Of a DNA stretch of 64,000 nucleotides, positions 45,233 to 54,716 are shown one piece after another. The notes under the pieces are model-generated. The model was not told the origin of the DNA. It made no database searches and saw only the letters and a program-made list of their open reading frames with translations. The position numbers were made by a program, and so were the translations under genes. Position 1 is the stretch's first letter; each line of letters starts with the position of its first letter. Origin of the DNA: Sphingobacterium psychroaquaticum (lineage in GTDB: Bacteria > Bacteroidota > Bacteroidia > Sphingobacteriales > Sphingobacteriaceae); assembly GCF_900177625.1 (NCBI RefSeq), contig NZ_FXAU01000003.1:310001-374000 (forward strand), in the 5' to 3' direction.

Positions 45233-46753
45233 TTATCGTATAGAGGTTAGTGATTTTAATGATATTGGAGGAGCGCTATTGTCAAAATTTTGACGAATGT
45301 AATCTGCGATAGCGATAACTTCTTCGTCTTTTAGGAATGCAAAGTTGGGCATCGCGCCTTCGTAGCGTACTCCATTGATCGGTTTGTCCTGTAAACCATG
45401 AAGAAGCACATGAAGTAATGGCTTTTCGTCTCCGATGACAAGTGCCGATTTAGACAATGTTGGAAAGGTCTTATCTAATCCTTTACCGTCACTTTTGTGA
45501 CAGGAGGCACAGTAAGATTCGTAGAGCGCTTTGCCGTCCTTTATCTGTGCTAATACTTGTGCTTTCTCAGGGCGTATCACCGGGCCGTTAACTTGGTCCG
45601 TGACACGTAGACGATAAATTGCGTCATCTTCTGGTTTTGGAAAACCCTTTTGTGGATTCCAGTCTCGGTTGCTGGAACAAAAGTATACATCGCCGTTAGG
45701 AAGCGTCAGGACAGATCGTAAACGGCCAAGTTGATCTTTAAATAAAACTTGTTCGTCGATGATCTTGCCTCCGTCGGCGGATAGTTTAAGGATGCGTAAC
45801 GACTGATTCTTTAACGTGGCAAGAATCAAACTGTTGTTCCATTCAGGAATCATGGTTGATCCATAGTAGGCCATACCAGAAGGTGCGATAACCGGAGTCC
45901 ATGATTTTATAGGTTCTTGAATAGGAAGGATCGCTGCTGTTGCTTTCTCCTTTTCGGTATCAATCATGCCTTCAATGAGGGGCCAGCCGTAGTTTTTTAA
46001 AGGTTTTATGAGATTTACTTCATCTTCGATGGCATCGCCATGTTCAGAGGTATATAATATTCCGGATGGACTATGGCATAATCCCTGCATGTTCCGGAAA
46101 CCCCAAGCATAGACATAACTGTTTTTTATTGGATTATCGTCCGGAATACTTCCATCCAGTTCCAAACGCAGGATTTTTCCATTTAGGGACGTACTATCCT
46201 GTGCAAAGGTGTCGCTGGCGGCATCACCCGTCGCCCAATAAACTTTTTTGTCCGTCGATACAATTACCCGCGAGCCGTTGTGCCCCGTGTTACCAGGGAT
46301 CTGCAGTAATAGTTTGGGCTCCGATAAGGTGCCCTTTGTACTATAGTTATACCGAAAAAGGTTAGAATAAATAGTACTGTCTTTCTTACTGGTGTAGGAT
46401 AGGTAGAGGTACGCTTGTTCATTTTTAGGTTGATAGAGCGCCATGCCTAAGAGGCCTAGTGTTCGTTGATGGTATACATCTTCGATACTATCTATTAGTG
46501 TAACTGTTTTGTCCGTGAGGTTCAGTCGACGAATTGTACCACCAATTTCAGAAAATATGATCGCATTATTGAGTTGATCAAATTGTAGATCCCAAGGTAC
46601 GTGCAAGTTCGTTGCCTCTCGGGTTAGTGAAAGGATACTCTTGTCAAGTTGCACAGCACTGATAATAGGCTGTTCCTTTTCTCTCTGTTGCAAACAGGAA
46701 GATAGAAACGGTAGTATAGCGGCAAAGCAAATATAAATCTTGCGCTTCATCAT
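45233..46753 (-). CDS. PQQ-dependent sugar dehydrogenase fused to cytochrome c, lipoprotein
   Basis: A 506-residue lipoprotein that would oxidise a sugar or aldose in the periplasm and pass electrons to its own haem. The N-terminus MMKRKIYICFAAILPFLSSC ends in a lipobox (LSSC). Residues about 45-400 form the six-bladed soluble-glucose-dehydrogenase propeller (HNGSRV holds the catalytic His, GFRNMQGL and SEHGDAIEDEVN follow). About 410-500 is a mono-haem cytochrome c with CASCH and an axial Met probably in GAMPNF. The ATG at 46753 starts the signal sequence. An ATG at 46777 is also in frame. First gene of the minus arm, behind a promoter and a TGTATACA site. Confidence 0.88.
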   Translation of the reverse strand: MMKRKIYICFAAILPFLSSCLQQREKEQPIISAVQLDKSILSLTREATNLHVPWDLQFDQLNNAIIFSEIGGTIRRLNLTDKTVTLIDSIEDVYHQRTLGLLGMALYQPKNEQAYLYLSYTSKKDSTIYSNLFRYNYSTKGTLSEPKLLLQIPGNTGHNGSRVIVSTDKKVYWATGDAASDTFAQDSTSLNGKILRLELDGSIPDDNPIKNSYVYAWGFRNMQGLCHSPSGILYTSEHGDAIEDEVNLIKPLKNYGWPLIEGMIDTEKEKATAAILPIQEPIKSWTPVIAPSGMAYYGSTMIPEWNNSLILATLKNQSLRILKLSADGGKIIDEQVLFKDQLGRLRSVLTLPNGDVYFCSSNRDWNPQKGFPKPEDDAIYRLRVTDQVNGPVIRPEKAQVLAQIKDGKALYESYCASCHKSDGKGLDKTFPTLSKSALVIGDEKPLLHVLLHGLQDKPINGVRYEGAMPNFAFLKDEEVIAIADYIRQNFDNSAPPISLKSLTSIR

Positions 46754-46796
46754 GCGAGGGTTTACCTGGTTATACATAAACTCAATTAGGTTGAAT

Positions 46797-46828
46797 CAAA
46801 ACTAAGTGATTTAAAATTAATATACAAA
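46797..46828 (-). promoter_or_regulatory. Promoter of the sugar-dehydrogenase operon
   Basis: On the minus strand, TTTG (46828-46825), a 20-nt spacer and TAGTTTTG (46804-46797) match both consensus boxes. Confidence 0.6.
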
Positions 46829-46841
46829 AAATACTTAAAAA

Positions 46842-46849
46842 TGTATACA
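46842..46849. promoter_or_regulatory. TGTATACA operator upstream of the sugar-dehydrogenase operon
   Basis: An exact 8-bp palindrome (flank ATGTATACAA), 13 bp upstream of the minus-strand -33 box. It is the same motif as at 46968, 54705 and 56208. Confidence 0.55.
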
Positions 46850-46961
46850 ATATTTTTTGCTTGAAATACGCTAAATTGGTTTAACGACTGTTTGGGTGGA
46901 ATTTTTGGAGTATAACTTTTGAAAAATCACCAACAAGGGAAATAAAAAAAGTAAAAAAATA

Positions 46962-46992
46962 TTTGTTTGTATACATAATATATCTATTATTG
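46962..46992 (+). promoter_or_regulatory. Promoter of the susC of the second locus
   Basis: TTTG (46962-46965), a 19-nt spacer and TATTATTG (46985-46992, one mismatch to TAnnTTTG). The TGTATACA site lies between the two boxes. Confidence 0.55.
46968..46975. promoter_or_regulatory. TGTATACA operator inside the susC promoter
   Basis: An exact palindrome located in the spacer between the -33 and -7 boxes, the position expected for a repressor. The probable binder is the FCD/GntR protein encoded at 54717. Confidence 0.65.
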
Positions 46993-47114
46993 TATTCATT
47001 ATGATATAGGTGTTTCGAAAATATCGCCAATCGTTAACCGCGTTGGCCTGTCGTAACCCAAAAGAAACTAGATAATTATAAATCATTTAATTAATCATTT
47101 TAACCTGAGTAACA

Positions 47115-50100
47115 ATGAAACTAAAGCAGTTTAAAATCAGGGATGCTGTAAATTGGAAATACCTATTAGTGGGTGTTCCGTTTATTTCATTTAGTGCGAT
47201 GGCCGATACGGGGCATGGATCATTCCATACTTCCGCTTCTGTGTTTTCCATGGCTCATGCGCACAGCAAAGTCAGTGTTTTCCAGCAACAACTTGTCGGT
47301 CAAGTTTTGGATGGCAACGGTCAGCCCTTGGCCGGCGTGGAAGTGCGCAATCTGAAGCGTAATGCAGTAACCGTAACGGATCAGGAAGGTCGATTTCGGT
47401 TGGAAGGCGCGGAGTCAGATCCGTTGCGATTTCGACTGATCGGTTTTAAAACCAAAGAAGTAGCCGGAAAAGATGTGCGATCTGTCATTTTAGAAACGAG
47501 TGAAAGTACGTTGGATGAAGTCGTTGTGGTGGGGTACGGTAAGCAAAAGAAAGAAAATCTGACGGGTTCAGTATCTAGTGTTAAGTTTGATGAGTCGACT
47601 GTAAGTCGACCAAATATGAACTTGGCTTCAGCTTTAGTGGGTCGAGCGTCAGGATTGAATATTGCGCAAACTTCCGGAACGCCGGGAGCGGAAGGTTTCG
47701 ATTTGTTGATACGTGGAAAGGGAACGATGAATGATGCGTCACCCTTGGTGGTCATCGATGGGGTACCCGGTGCGTTGAATGATGTGAATCCAAATGATGT
47801 TGAAAGTATTTCTGTTTTGAAAGACGCTTCTTCAGCAGCTATTTATGGTTCTCGTGCCGCAAACGGGGTGATTTTGGTGACAACAAAGCGTGGTTCAGGA
47901 GATAAGTTTACTGTAACCTATAACGGGTATTACGGTAGACAGCGAGCGGCTAAAAATCTGGACTTTATTACGGATATGGCTACGCATATGGAGATGGTTA
48001 ATGAGTCGGAGGGACGTGCGAAGTACGATCCAAAGCTTATTGAAACCTGGCGTACAGAGTCTGCTGCCGGTAACCCGCTTTATCCGAATACGGATTGGTA
48101 TAAAGAGATGTTAAATAATTCCCCATTGACCGAACATACTTTGTCCGTGCGTGGCGGAGGTGCGAAAGGTAATTTTGCAATGTCTTTGGGCATCTTGGAT
48201 AATCCGGGGATAATTGATAACTCAGGATATAAAAAGTATGATTTCCGGATTAATGCTGATACGAAGATAAAAGACTTTTTGACTTTAGGAGGAAATGTGT
48301 TCGGTTCTTGGTCGAATCGTCAACCATTGGATGTCAATAGTTTCTTCTCCACCATTCGGAATACAACTCCGGGGGTGGTGCCGCAGTATGAAGACGGTCG
48401 TTATGGCGGAGAAATGTTTCCTGGTTTACCACAGGGATCTAACCCGCGCGCTTACGTGGATAATATACGGGGCGATTACGAACGCCAAAAATTAGGCCTT
48501 AAGTTTTTCAGTGTTGTAAATTTCATGAAAAACTTGGAATGGGAAACTAGTTTTGGCTTTAACTTTAACAATAACCGAAACTGGGAGTATGTGCGCCCTT
48601 ATTCCTTATGGAATCTACAAACCAATTTCGAATATCAGAAAAAACCTAGTGTAAACAGTTTGTTTAATGGAAGCATTCGAAACTACACGACCGTTGTAAA
48701 TACACTCTTGCGCTATCGGGAAACTATTGCACAAGATCACCATCTGGCTTTGTTAGCGGGTTTTGATCAGCAATATAATCGGATGGATAAGTTCGATGCT
48801 AAAAAGAATGATATTTTAGGGGACGATGCGATCTATATCATGGATGCAGGGGCAAATCTAGAATCAATTACCGGTTCAGGCACAGATGATGCTTTACAGT
48901 CATTTTTCGGACGGGTTAATTACGATTATAAAGGTAAATATCTTTTTGAAGCAAATGCGCGTTATGATGGATCTTCACGTTTTGCGAAAGAGAATAGATG
49001 GGGATTCTTTCCTTCCTTCTCTGCAGGATGGCGTATAACTGAAGAGTCTTTCGCACAGCCTTTGAAGACTGTCTTTGATGAAATTAAATTACGTGGTTCT
49101 TGGGGACGTTTAGGAAATAACCGTATCGGTGATTATACCTATCAGGTAGTTTATGGTTCCTATCTATATCCTTTCGGTGGACAATTAAAGCAGGGGGTAG
49201 CTCCTAAAGATATTGCTAACAGCAAGATCAAATGGGAAACAACAACAATTTCTAACATTGGTTTAGATTTAGGTTTGTTGAATAATAGATTGACTTTCAG
49301 TGCGGAATATTTCAATAGAAATACGACAGACATCTTGACGAAAATTCCAATCCCAATGGTATTGGGTAACTTCTCGCCACCTTGGCAGAATATTGCGGAG
49401 ATGCGTAATAGGGGTTTTGATTTTCAAGCGGGATACATGGGTAAGATAGGGAGCGACTGGTCGTACGGTGTTAATGGAAACATCTCGTTTATTGATAACA
49501 AAGTGATTAAGTTTAATGGTAATAAATCCATTAATGAAAGCTATATCACCATGGAAGGCAAGCCGTTTAATAGTTTTTATATGTTAGAGTTTGATCGCAT
49601 TTTGCAGAGTCAAGAGGAGATCGATCAACTGAAGGCAGATGGTTATACATTTGGAACCTATGTCGGCGGAGAGCCTAAGCCAGGGGATATGCTTTATAAG
49701 GATACGAACGGCGATAAGGTGTTCAATGACCAAGATCGCGTGGTGAAGGATTATTCCGCTATGCCGAAAGTTACCTACGGACTTCAGGTGAATGTAGGTT
49801 ATAAAGGTTTTGACTTAAATGTTGTTGGACATGGGGTTTCAGGGGTGCGCCAATACTGGGGCAATGATGGATTCAATACGTTTAATATCAATGAGGGATT
49901 TTTACAGAGTACAACGATCTTAAATCGGTGGACACCAGAAAATAAATCAACAGAATATCCGCGTTTACGTACCTCTGGCAGTGCTTTGAATACCGTTTAT
50001 AGCGATTACTGGTTGCACAATACATCTTTCTTTAGAATCAAGTCGATTCAATTGGGCTATGCATTGCCACAACATACTTCACAACGGTTTAAAGTGGATA

Positions 50101-50231
50101 GATTACGGGTATTTGCGAACGTAGAAAACTACTTCACATTTACGAAGTTTAAAGGCTACAATCCAGAGAATGCGAGTGTCGCATATCCTTTAATGAAACA
50201 ATGGGTAGTCGGTTTAAATGTTACATTTTAA
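47115..50231 (+). CDS. SusC/RagA TonB-dependent receptor (second catabolic locus)
   Basis: A 1038-residue outer-membrane TonB-dependent importer. The N-terminal segment is long (about 60 residues before the mature domain), with a hydrophobic stretch YLLVGVPFISFSAMA as signal peptide. The carboxypeptidase-like domain (about 60-130) is followed by DEVVVVGYGKQKKENLTGSV at the TonB-box region, the plug with LKDASSAAIYGSRAANGVI, and the barrel ending in a short aromatic strand (VVGLNVTF). No STN domain is present. SusD follows immediately, then a heparinase II/III-type lyase, which suggests import of oligosaccharides from a uronic-acid-containing polymer. Confidence 0.95.
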   Translation: MKLKQFKIRDAVNWKYLLVGVPFISFSAMADTGHGSFHTSASVFSMAHAHSKVSVFQQQLVGQVLDGNGQPLAGVEVRNLKRNAVTVTDQEGRFRLEGAESDPLRFRLIGFKTKEVAGKDVRSVILETSESTLDEVVVVGYGKQKKENLTGSVSSVKFDESTVSRPNMNLASALVGRASGLNIAQTSGTPGAEGFDLLIRGKGTMNDASPLVVIDGVPGALNDVNPNDVESISVLKDASSAAIYGSRAANGVILVTTKRGSGDKFTVTYNGYYGRQRAAKNLDFITDMATHMEMVNESEGRAKYDPKLIETWRTESAAGNPLYPNTDWYKEMLNNSPLTEHTLSVRGGGAKGNFAMSLGILDNPGIIDNSGYKKYDFRINADTKIKDFLTLGGNVFGSWSNRQPLDVNSFFSTIRNTTPGVVPQYEDGRYGGEMFPGLPQGSNPRAYVDNIRGDYERQKLGLKFFSVVNFMKNLEWETSFGFNFNNNRNWEYVRPYSLWNLQTNFEYQKKPSVNSLFNGSIRNYTTVVNTLLRYRETIAQDHHLALLAGFDQQYNRMDKFDAKKNDILGDDAIYIMDAGANLESITGSGTDDALQSFFGRVNYDYKGKYLFEANARYDGSSRFAKENRWGFFPSFSAGWRITEESFAQPLKTVFDEIKLRGSWGRLGNNRIGDYTYQVVYGSYLYPFGGQLKQGVAPKDIANSKIKWETTTISNIGLDLGLLNNRLTFSAEYFNRNTTDILTKIPIPMVLGNFSPPWQNIAEMRNRGFDFQAGYMGKIGSDWSYGVNGNISFIDNKVIKFNGNKSINESYITMEGKPFNSFYMLEFDRILQSQEEIDQLKADGYTFGTYVGGEPKPGDMLYKDTNGDKVFNDQDRVVKDYSAMPKVTYGLQVNVGYKGFDLNVVGHGVSGVRQYWGNDGFNTFNINEGFLQSTTILNRWTPENKSTEYPRLRTSGSALNTVYSDYWLHNTSFFRIKSIQLGYALPQHTSQRFKVDRLRVFANVENYFTFTKFKGYNPENASVAYPLMKQWVVGLNVTF

Positions 50232-50242
50232 AAGGAAAAGCC

Positions 50243-51856
50243 ATGATTAAGAAATTTTACAAAATAGTAGTGGCCTTACTTGTGGTCACAGGTTTGAACT
50301 CTTGTAGCGACTTCCTGGATAGAAATTCGTTGGTGGGTTTATCAGAAGATAGTTTTTGGAAATCCGAGCAGGATGCTATAATGGGTGTAAACACGCTCTA
50401 TAGCGCAAACAAAGAATTTACGAACAGTATTGTTATCTATGGTATGATGGATGATTTTACGGATATATCATACCAATCCTTTGCGACGGGACTAACAACG
50501 GGTGTTTTTCCGACCAACGCAGGTTTTTATTTGACTTCTTGGGGGATTTTTTTCAAAGGCGTTTATCGTGCTAACACAGCATTGAAAAATTTACCAGGAA
50601 TCTCGATGAATGAAGCGATTAAGAACCGAAGCATTGGTGAGGCTAAATTTTTTAGAAGTTATTTCTACTTTAAACTGTGGGATTATTTCGGTGGTGTTCC
50701 GTTGTATGATACTCCGATGAATGTGGATGAATCTTACAAACCACGGAACACGGAAAAAGAAGTGTACGAGTTCATCGTTAAGGATATGACGGAGGCTTAT
50801 GCGGTTTTGCCTGAAACGTATGATGCTTCCAACAAGGGGCGGGTAACAAAATGGGCGGCCTTAGCTATGCGCGGAAAGGCACACTTGTGGGCGAAAGAGT
50901 ATGCAAAAGCGGCAGCCGATTTTAAAGAGTTGATGGAGAAAAGCGATCGTAAACTTCTGGCGGATTTTCATACCTTATTCCGCGTAGCGGGAAATAACAA
51001 CAGTGAGGTTATTTTTGATGTGCAGTATATAGCGGAACAGGGACACGGTATTGCTACAGATCGTAATTATGGTAACGCGCGTGGTGCTACCACAGGATCA
51101 CAACGTACACGTCCGACACCAAAGCTGGTTAATACCTTTGAGATGAAAGACGGTACTCCGTTCGATTTTAAAAATTATAAAAATGCCAAAGGAGGTGAAT
51201 TTAATCCGAATAGTGTAGAAGATTGGAAAGATGAAGCTTCGGTTCGCAAATTATTTGAAAACCGGGATCCACGCCTTCAACAATCGATCGTTTTACCGTG
51301 GTCAACCTTTGTGGGTAAAGGCGGCGCAACATTTTTGTACCGATTCCCTGTTGTTACGAGTGATGCCTCGGCATATGTGCCAGTATGGACGAATGGTAGC
51401 TATGCTTGGCGTAAGTTTGTAGAAACGGGATCTGTCTACGTGTTGCAGGATAATATGCCACAGAATTTCCCATTAGTTCGTTTGGCCGATGTGATGTTGA
51501 TGTACGCAGAGGCTAAGAATGAGGAGCTGGGAGCGCCAGATCAAAGTGTTTTTGATGCAGTCAATGCGGTGCGCAAGCGTGCCGGTATGCCGAATGTTTC
51601 GGGTCTAAATAAAGATCAGATGCGTGAAAAAATCCGTCAGGAGCGTATGGTAGAGCTGTGTGGTGAAGGGCAACGCTATTCTGATATCAGAAGATGGAAG
51701 ATTGCAAAAGATGTGGTTGATAAGGTGTGGATGACAGATTTTAATGGAACACAAATCAGACAGCGTGGGTTCCCGGATCATTATTATTTATGGCCGATTC
51801 CGCAGGCTGAAAGAGATTTGAATACAGCTTTGACGCAAAATCCAGGTTGGGAGTAA
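50243..51856 (+). CDS. SusD/RagB-family lipoprotein (second catabolic locus)
   Basis: A 537-residue surface glycan-binding lipoprotein partnering the SusC encoded 11 bp upstream. MIKKFYKIVVALLVVTGLNSC gives the signal sequence and the lipobox LNSC. AKFFRSYFYFKLWDYFGGVPL, WAALAMRGKAHLWAKEYAKA and the C-terminal signature EGQRYSDIRRWK are family hallmarks, and the end reads LTQNPGWE. The ATG at 50243 is chosen because the in-frame ATG at 50201 would overlap susC and precede the signal peptide. The stop codon lies inside a perfect terminator hairpin. Confidence 0.95.
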   Translation: MIKKFYKIVVALLVVTGLNSCSDFLDRNSLVGLSEDSFWKSEQDAIMGVNTLYSANKEFTNSIVIYGMMDDFTDISYQSFATGLTTGVFPTNAGFYLTSWGIFFKGVYRANTALKNLPGISMNEAIKNRSIGEAKFFRSYFYFKLWDYFGGVPLYDTPMNVDESYKPRNTEKEVYEFIVKDMTEAYAVLPETYDASNKGRVTKWAALAMRGKAHLWAKEYAKAAADFKELMEKSDRKLLADFHTLFRVAGNNNSEVIFDVQYIAEQGHGIATDRNYGNARGATTGSQRTRPTPKLVNTFEMKDGTPFDFKNYKNAKGGEFNPNSVEDWKDEASVRKLFENRDPRLQQSIVLPWSTFVGKGGATFLYRFPVVTSDASAYVPVWTNGSYAWRKFVETGSVYVLQDNMPQNFPLVRLADVMLMYAEAKNEELGAPDQSVFDAVNAVRKRAGMPNVSGLNKDQMREKIRQERMVELCGEGQRYSDIRRWKIAKDVVDKVWMTDFNGTQIRQRGFPDHYYLWPIPQAERDLNTALTQNPGWE

Positions 51857-51873
51857 TATACTCCCAACCCTTT
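51844..51873 (+). terminator. Terminator overlapping the susD stop codon
   Basis: GGTTGGGAGTA (51844-51854), loop ATA and TACTCCCAACC (51858-51868), then CTTTT. The stop codon TAA is at 51854-51856, inside the hairpin. It would separate high susCD expression from the lyase gene. Confidence 0.8.
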
Positions 51874-51917
51874 TGTAACGTGTAGATTTTTTATATTTTT
51901 CTTGGTAATTTAATTCG

Positions 51918-54656
51918 ATGTTGCGTAGATATTTAGGTTTAGTTTATTTGTTTTTTTTGATATCCGTTTCCCAGGGGCAAACTACGGAAGTCTCCATTGT
52001 TCCGCGTGAACAATGGAAGGTGAATAAGAAAACGGCGGTTCTGGAGAAAGGAAAGGAGTATTCCGGGGTGGGGTTGGTTTTGAAACATTCCGTCGAAGAG
52101 GGTTATCCTAAGCGCGTGTCCGATGTGGAAATTGTGCTTCAGGTACCCAAAAAGGGACGTTATGTTTTGGAGACGGTAGCGGCACCACGTGTGTTGGAGC
52201 AGCTCAAGAAGGAAGATGCAACGGGGCGCTTGACGCGCGTAGCTTATTTTCAATTGGGAGCACAACGAATAACAAAACGAATAGTCTACGACAATGCAAA
52301 AGGAGGTAAACAAGAACTGGGAAAATTTGAGTTTTCAGGACCTAGTGAGCGTCTAAAAGTATGGCTTCCTAATAACCTGGCTTTACAGGAGGTTCGTCTT
52401 GTTCCCTATGTCGCTCCCGTGGCGCCAGAAGCCGCTGAGGTGTATAAACCAAAAGTGCTGCCAAGCTTGGCTAGACCTCGATTGTGGGTGAATAAAGAAA
52501 CCTTGCCTATCGTGCGCGGGCGCTTGTTGTCGGTAGAAAATAAGGAGGCTTGGGATCAGGTCAAAGTGGTCGCGTTGACACCTTATTCGTTTGCATTCAG
52601 TGCGGATCAGGAGATGTTTTATGATGAAAAGCTAGAACAGGTCATCGAGCAAAAAGCATTCTACTATTTAATGACACAAGATGAAAAGGTAGGTCGTGAA
52701 GCGGTGGATTTGATGGTGAAGTATATGTCAGTGCTCGAGTTTGGAAATGTAAGCTACGGTGATATCACACGCGAACTTGGACGTGCAATTTATACCGGTG
52801 CGTTGGTGTATGACTGGTGCTATGGGCTGATCGATGATGCAACGAAAACTGCAATGCGCGGAGATTTTACACGTTTGGTGCATGATATGGAAATTGGTTG
52901 GCCTCCTTTTTATGGATTAGAGAGTATTATCAATGGGCATGGTAATGAGGCGCAAATCTGTCGAGATATGTTGTCTTGGAGTTTAGCGGTGTACGATGAA
53001 GACCCTGAGCCTTACAAGTACGTTTCTTATACCATATTGGAGCAACTCGTTCCTATGCGGAAGTTCGAATACCAGTCGCCTAGGCACAATCAAGGTGTAG
53101 ACTACGGTGGTTATCGTTTTGGTTGGGAGATGCACGCTGTGTGGCTGTATTATCGTATGCTGGGATATTCTGTTTTTGATGATAACATCAAGAATATGTC
53201 GGATTATTGGTTGTATATGCGGACGCCAGATGGGAAGATGCTGCGCGATGGCGATATGTTTAATGTGAAGTATTCGGGGAGCGATGAGTTCTATTGGAAG
53301 AACCCGCAAACGATGCTGTTGTGTTATGCTTTTTCGGGGAATAGACTCATTAAAGGTGAGTTTAAAAAGCAAGGTGGTTTACCTAATAATCCAGTATTGT
53401 ATCTGTTGTTAAATGATCCGGAGCTAAAAGCTGATTATGATCTTAATCAGTTGCCGTTGACCAAAGATTTTGGTCCAATACTTGGCGGAATGGTTGCGCG
53501 TACCGGTTGGAGCGAAGATCGGGAGAGTGGGGATGTGATTGCCGAGATAAAAGGGGGCGGTTACCACTTCGGGAACCATCAGCATGCCGATGCGGGTGCT
53601 TTGCAGATTTACCATCACGGTATTCAGGTCGGCGATTTAGGACTTTATCTTTCCTATGGATCTCCGTATGATTTCAATTTCAATAAACGTTCGGCTTCGC
53701 ATAGTATGATGCTGCTGCGGGATCCTGCGGAGCCTTTGCTTTTCCGCACAAAAACAAACGATGGAGGAACCCGTTTCAGTCAACGTTTTCCGAAAACGCC
53801 TGAAGAAGTGCTATCCGATGCATGGTTCCATACCGGAGAGATACGGGCAACAGCAGTAGGGAAAGATAAGCTAAAACCGAGTTATAGTTTCTTCAATGCG
53901 GACTTAACAGCAGCGTACACAGCAAAAGTCCGTTCTTATGTTAAAAGTTTCCTCTTTGTGAACCTGGAGCGTAAGGATGTTCCAGCCTTGATTATTCTTT
54001 CGGATGAGTTAACAAGTAATAATGCTGATTTTGAACCTTTCTGGCAGATCAATACCTTAGAAAAGCCAACCGTCGTTCCTGCTGGTTTTCAATTAACAAG
54101 TGAGTTTAAGGGAAAGAAGGGGACCACATATGTTGATATGTTAAAGCCAAAAGCAGGGGATCGTGAAGCGTTATTGTGGAGTGGAGACTCTTCGGCATTT
54201 GTTTTTGGAGATCTGTATCAGGTGAAATCTCCTTGGCCGGAAGCAAAAGGTACTCGTATTATGGTGCGTCCCACGAAAAAAGAAACAACAGCAAGCTATT
54301 TGAGTATTTTTCAAATGGCAGAGGGCGAAACGCCGAAGCTGCCAGTTGTTTTTGAGGAGAAAGAGAACTATTATCTTTTTAAGGTAGCGGATAAAGTTAT
54401 AGTAATGGCAAAGGCACATGTTTTCTTGCGGGAGTCGGTGCAGCTCGAAGTGCCAACTGATCAGACGTATGAGGTTATCATAGTCGGTCTACAGGAAGGT
54501 TTTTGGAATGTGAGAAATACCGCAAAAAATAGTAACTTTAACTTAAATGTGCTAAAAAGTAATCATACAACCAGTTGGAAATCTAGCGGAGGAACATTTC
54601 TATTAACGCCCGAACGGGTATATGGTGCCCAAGAAGGGAAATCTGAAACATTCTAA
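51918..54656 (+). CDS. Heparinase II/III-family polysaccharide lyase
   Basis: A 912-residue exported lyase that would cut a uronic-acid-containing polysaccharide by beta-elimination. A signal peptide (cleavage near SQGQ) is followed by an N-terminal beta domain (about 25-175), an incomplete alpha/alpha toroid (about 190-480) and a beta-sandwich heparinase II/III domain (about 500-760). Residues known from Pedobacter heparinase II are matched: His341 and Glu344 in NGHGNE (His202/Glu205), Tyr396 at exactly the same spacing (Tyr257), and NHQHADAG with His554/556 (His406 region). The substrate is open, because no sulfatase or GH88 unsaturated uronidase is encoded nearby. It follows the susD terminator by 45 bp. 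Confidence 0.88.
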   Translation: MLRRYLGLVYLFFLISVSQGQTTEVSIVPREQWKVNKKTAVLEKGKEYSGVGLVLKHSVEEGYPKRVSDVEIVLQVPKKGRYVLETVAAPRVLEQLKKEDATGRLTRVAYFQLGAQRITKRIVYDNAKGGKQELGKFEFSGPSERLKVWLPNNLALQEVRLVPYVAPVAPEAAEVYKPKVLPSLARPRLWVNKETLPIVRGRLLSVENKEAWDQVKVVALTPYSFAFSADQEMFYDEKLEQVIEQKAFYYLMTQDEKVGREAVDLMVKYMSVLEFGNVSYGDITRELGRAIYTGALVYDWCYGLIDDATKTAMRGDFTRLVHDMEIGWPPFYGLESIINGHGNEAQICRDMLSWSLAVYDEDPEPYKYVSYTILEQLVPMRKFEYQSPRHNQGVDYGGYRFGWEMHAVWLYYRMLGYSVFDDNIKNMSDYWLYMRTPDGKMLRDGDMFNVKYSGSDEFYWKNPQTMLLCYAFSGNRLIKGEFKKQGGLPNNPVLYLLLNDPELKADYDLNQLPLTKDFGPILGGMVARTGWSEDRESGDVIAEIKGGGYHFGNHQHADAGALQIYHHGIQVGDLGLYLSYGSPYDFNFNKRSASHSMMLLRDPAEPLLFRTKTNDGGTRFSQRFPKTPEEVLSDAWFHTGEIRATAVGKDKLKPSYSFFNADLTAAYTAKVRSYVKSFLFVNLERKDVPALIILSDELTSNNADFEPFWQINTLEKPTVVPAGFQLTSEFKGKKGTTYVDMLKPKAGDREALLWSGDSSAFVFGDLYQVKSPWPEAKGTRIMVRPTKKETTASYLSIFQMAEGETPKLPVVFEEKENYYLFKVADKVIVMAKAHVFLRESVQLEVPTDQTYEVIIVGLQEGFWNVRNTAKNSNFNLNVLKSNHTTSWKSSGGTFLLTPERVYGAQEGKSETF

Positions 54657-54690
54657 GTGACGATTGTTTTTCTAAATGATTTTGTATTCT

Positions 54691-54698
54691 TATTTTTG
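54691..54698 (+). promoter_or_regulatory. Putative -7 element of the FCD/GntR gene
   Basis: TATTTTTG, a full TAnnTTTG match, ending 6 bp before the operator palindrome. The expected transcript start falls inside that palindrome. Confidence 0.5.
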
Positions 54699-54704
54699 CA
54701 TTAA

Positions 54705-54716
54705 ATTGTATACAAT
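54705..54716. promoter_or_regulatory. Perfect palindromic operator abutting the regulator start codon
   Basis: ATTGTATACAAT is a perfect 12-bp palindrome that ends at the base before the ATG at 54717. It contains TGTATACA and probably serves autoregulation. Confidence 0.7.

Larger units (their letters stand above)
46778..47114. other. Divergent control region of the second catabolic locus
   Basis: This 337-bp AT-rich region separates the sugar-dehydrogenase operon (minus) from susC (plus). It contains two consensus promoters facing outward and two exact copies of TGTATACA, described separately. A further imperfect copy (ATATACAA) lies at 46820-46827 near the minus-strand -33 box. No gene was seen in it. 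Confidence 0.6.
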
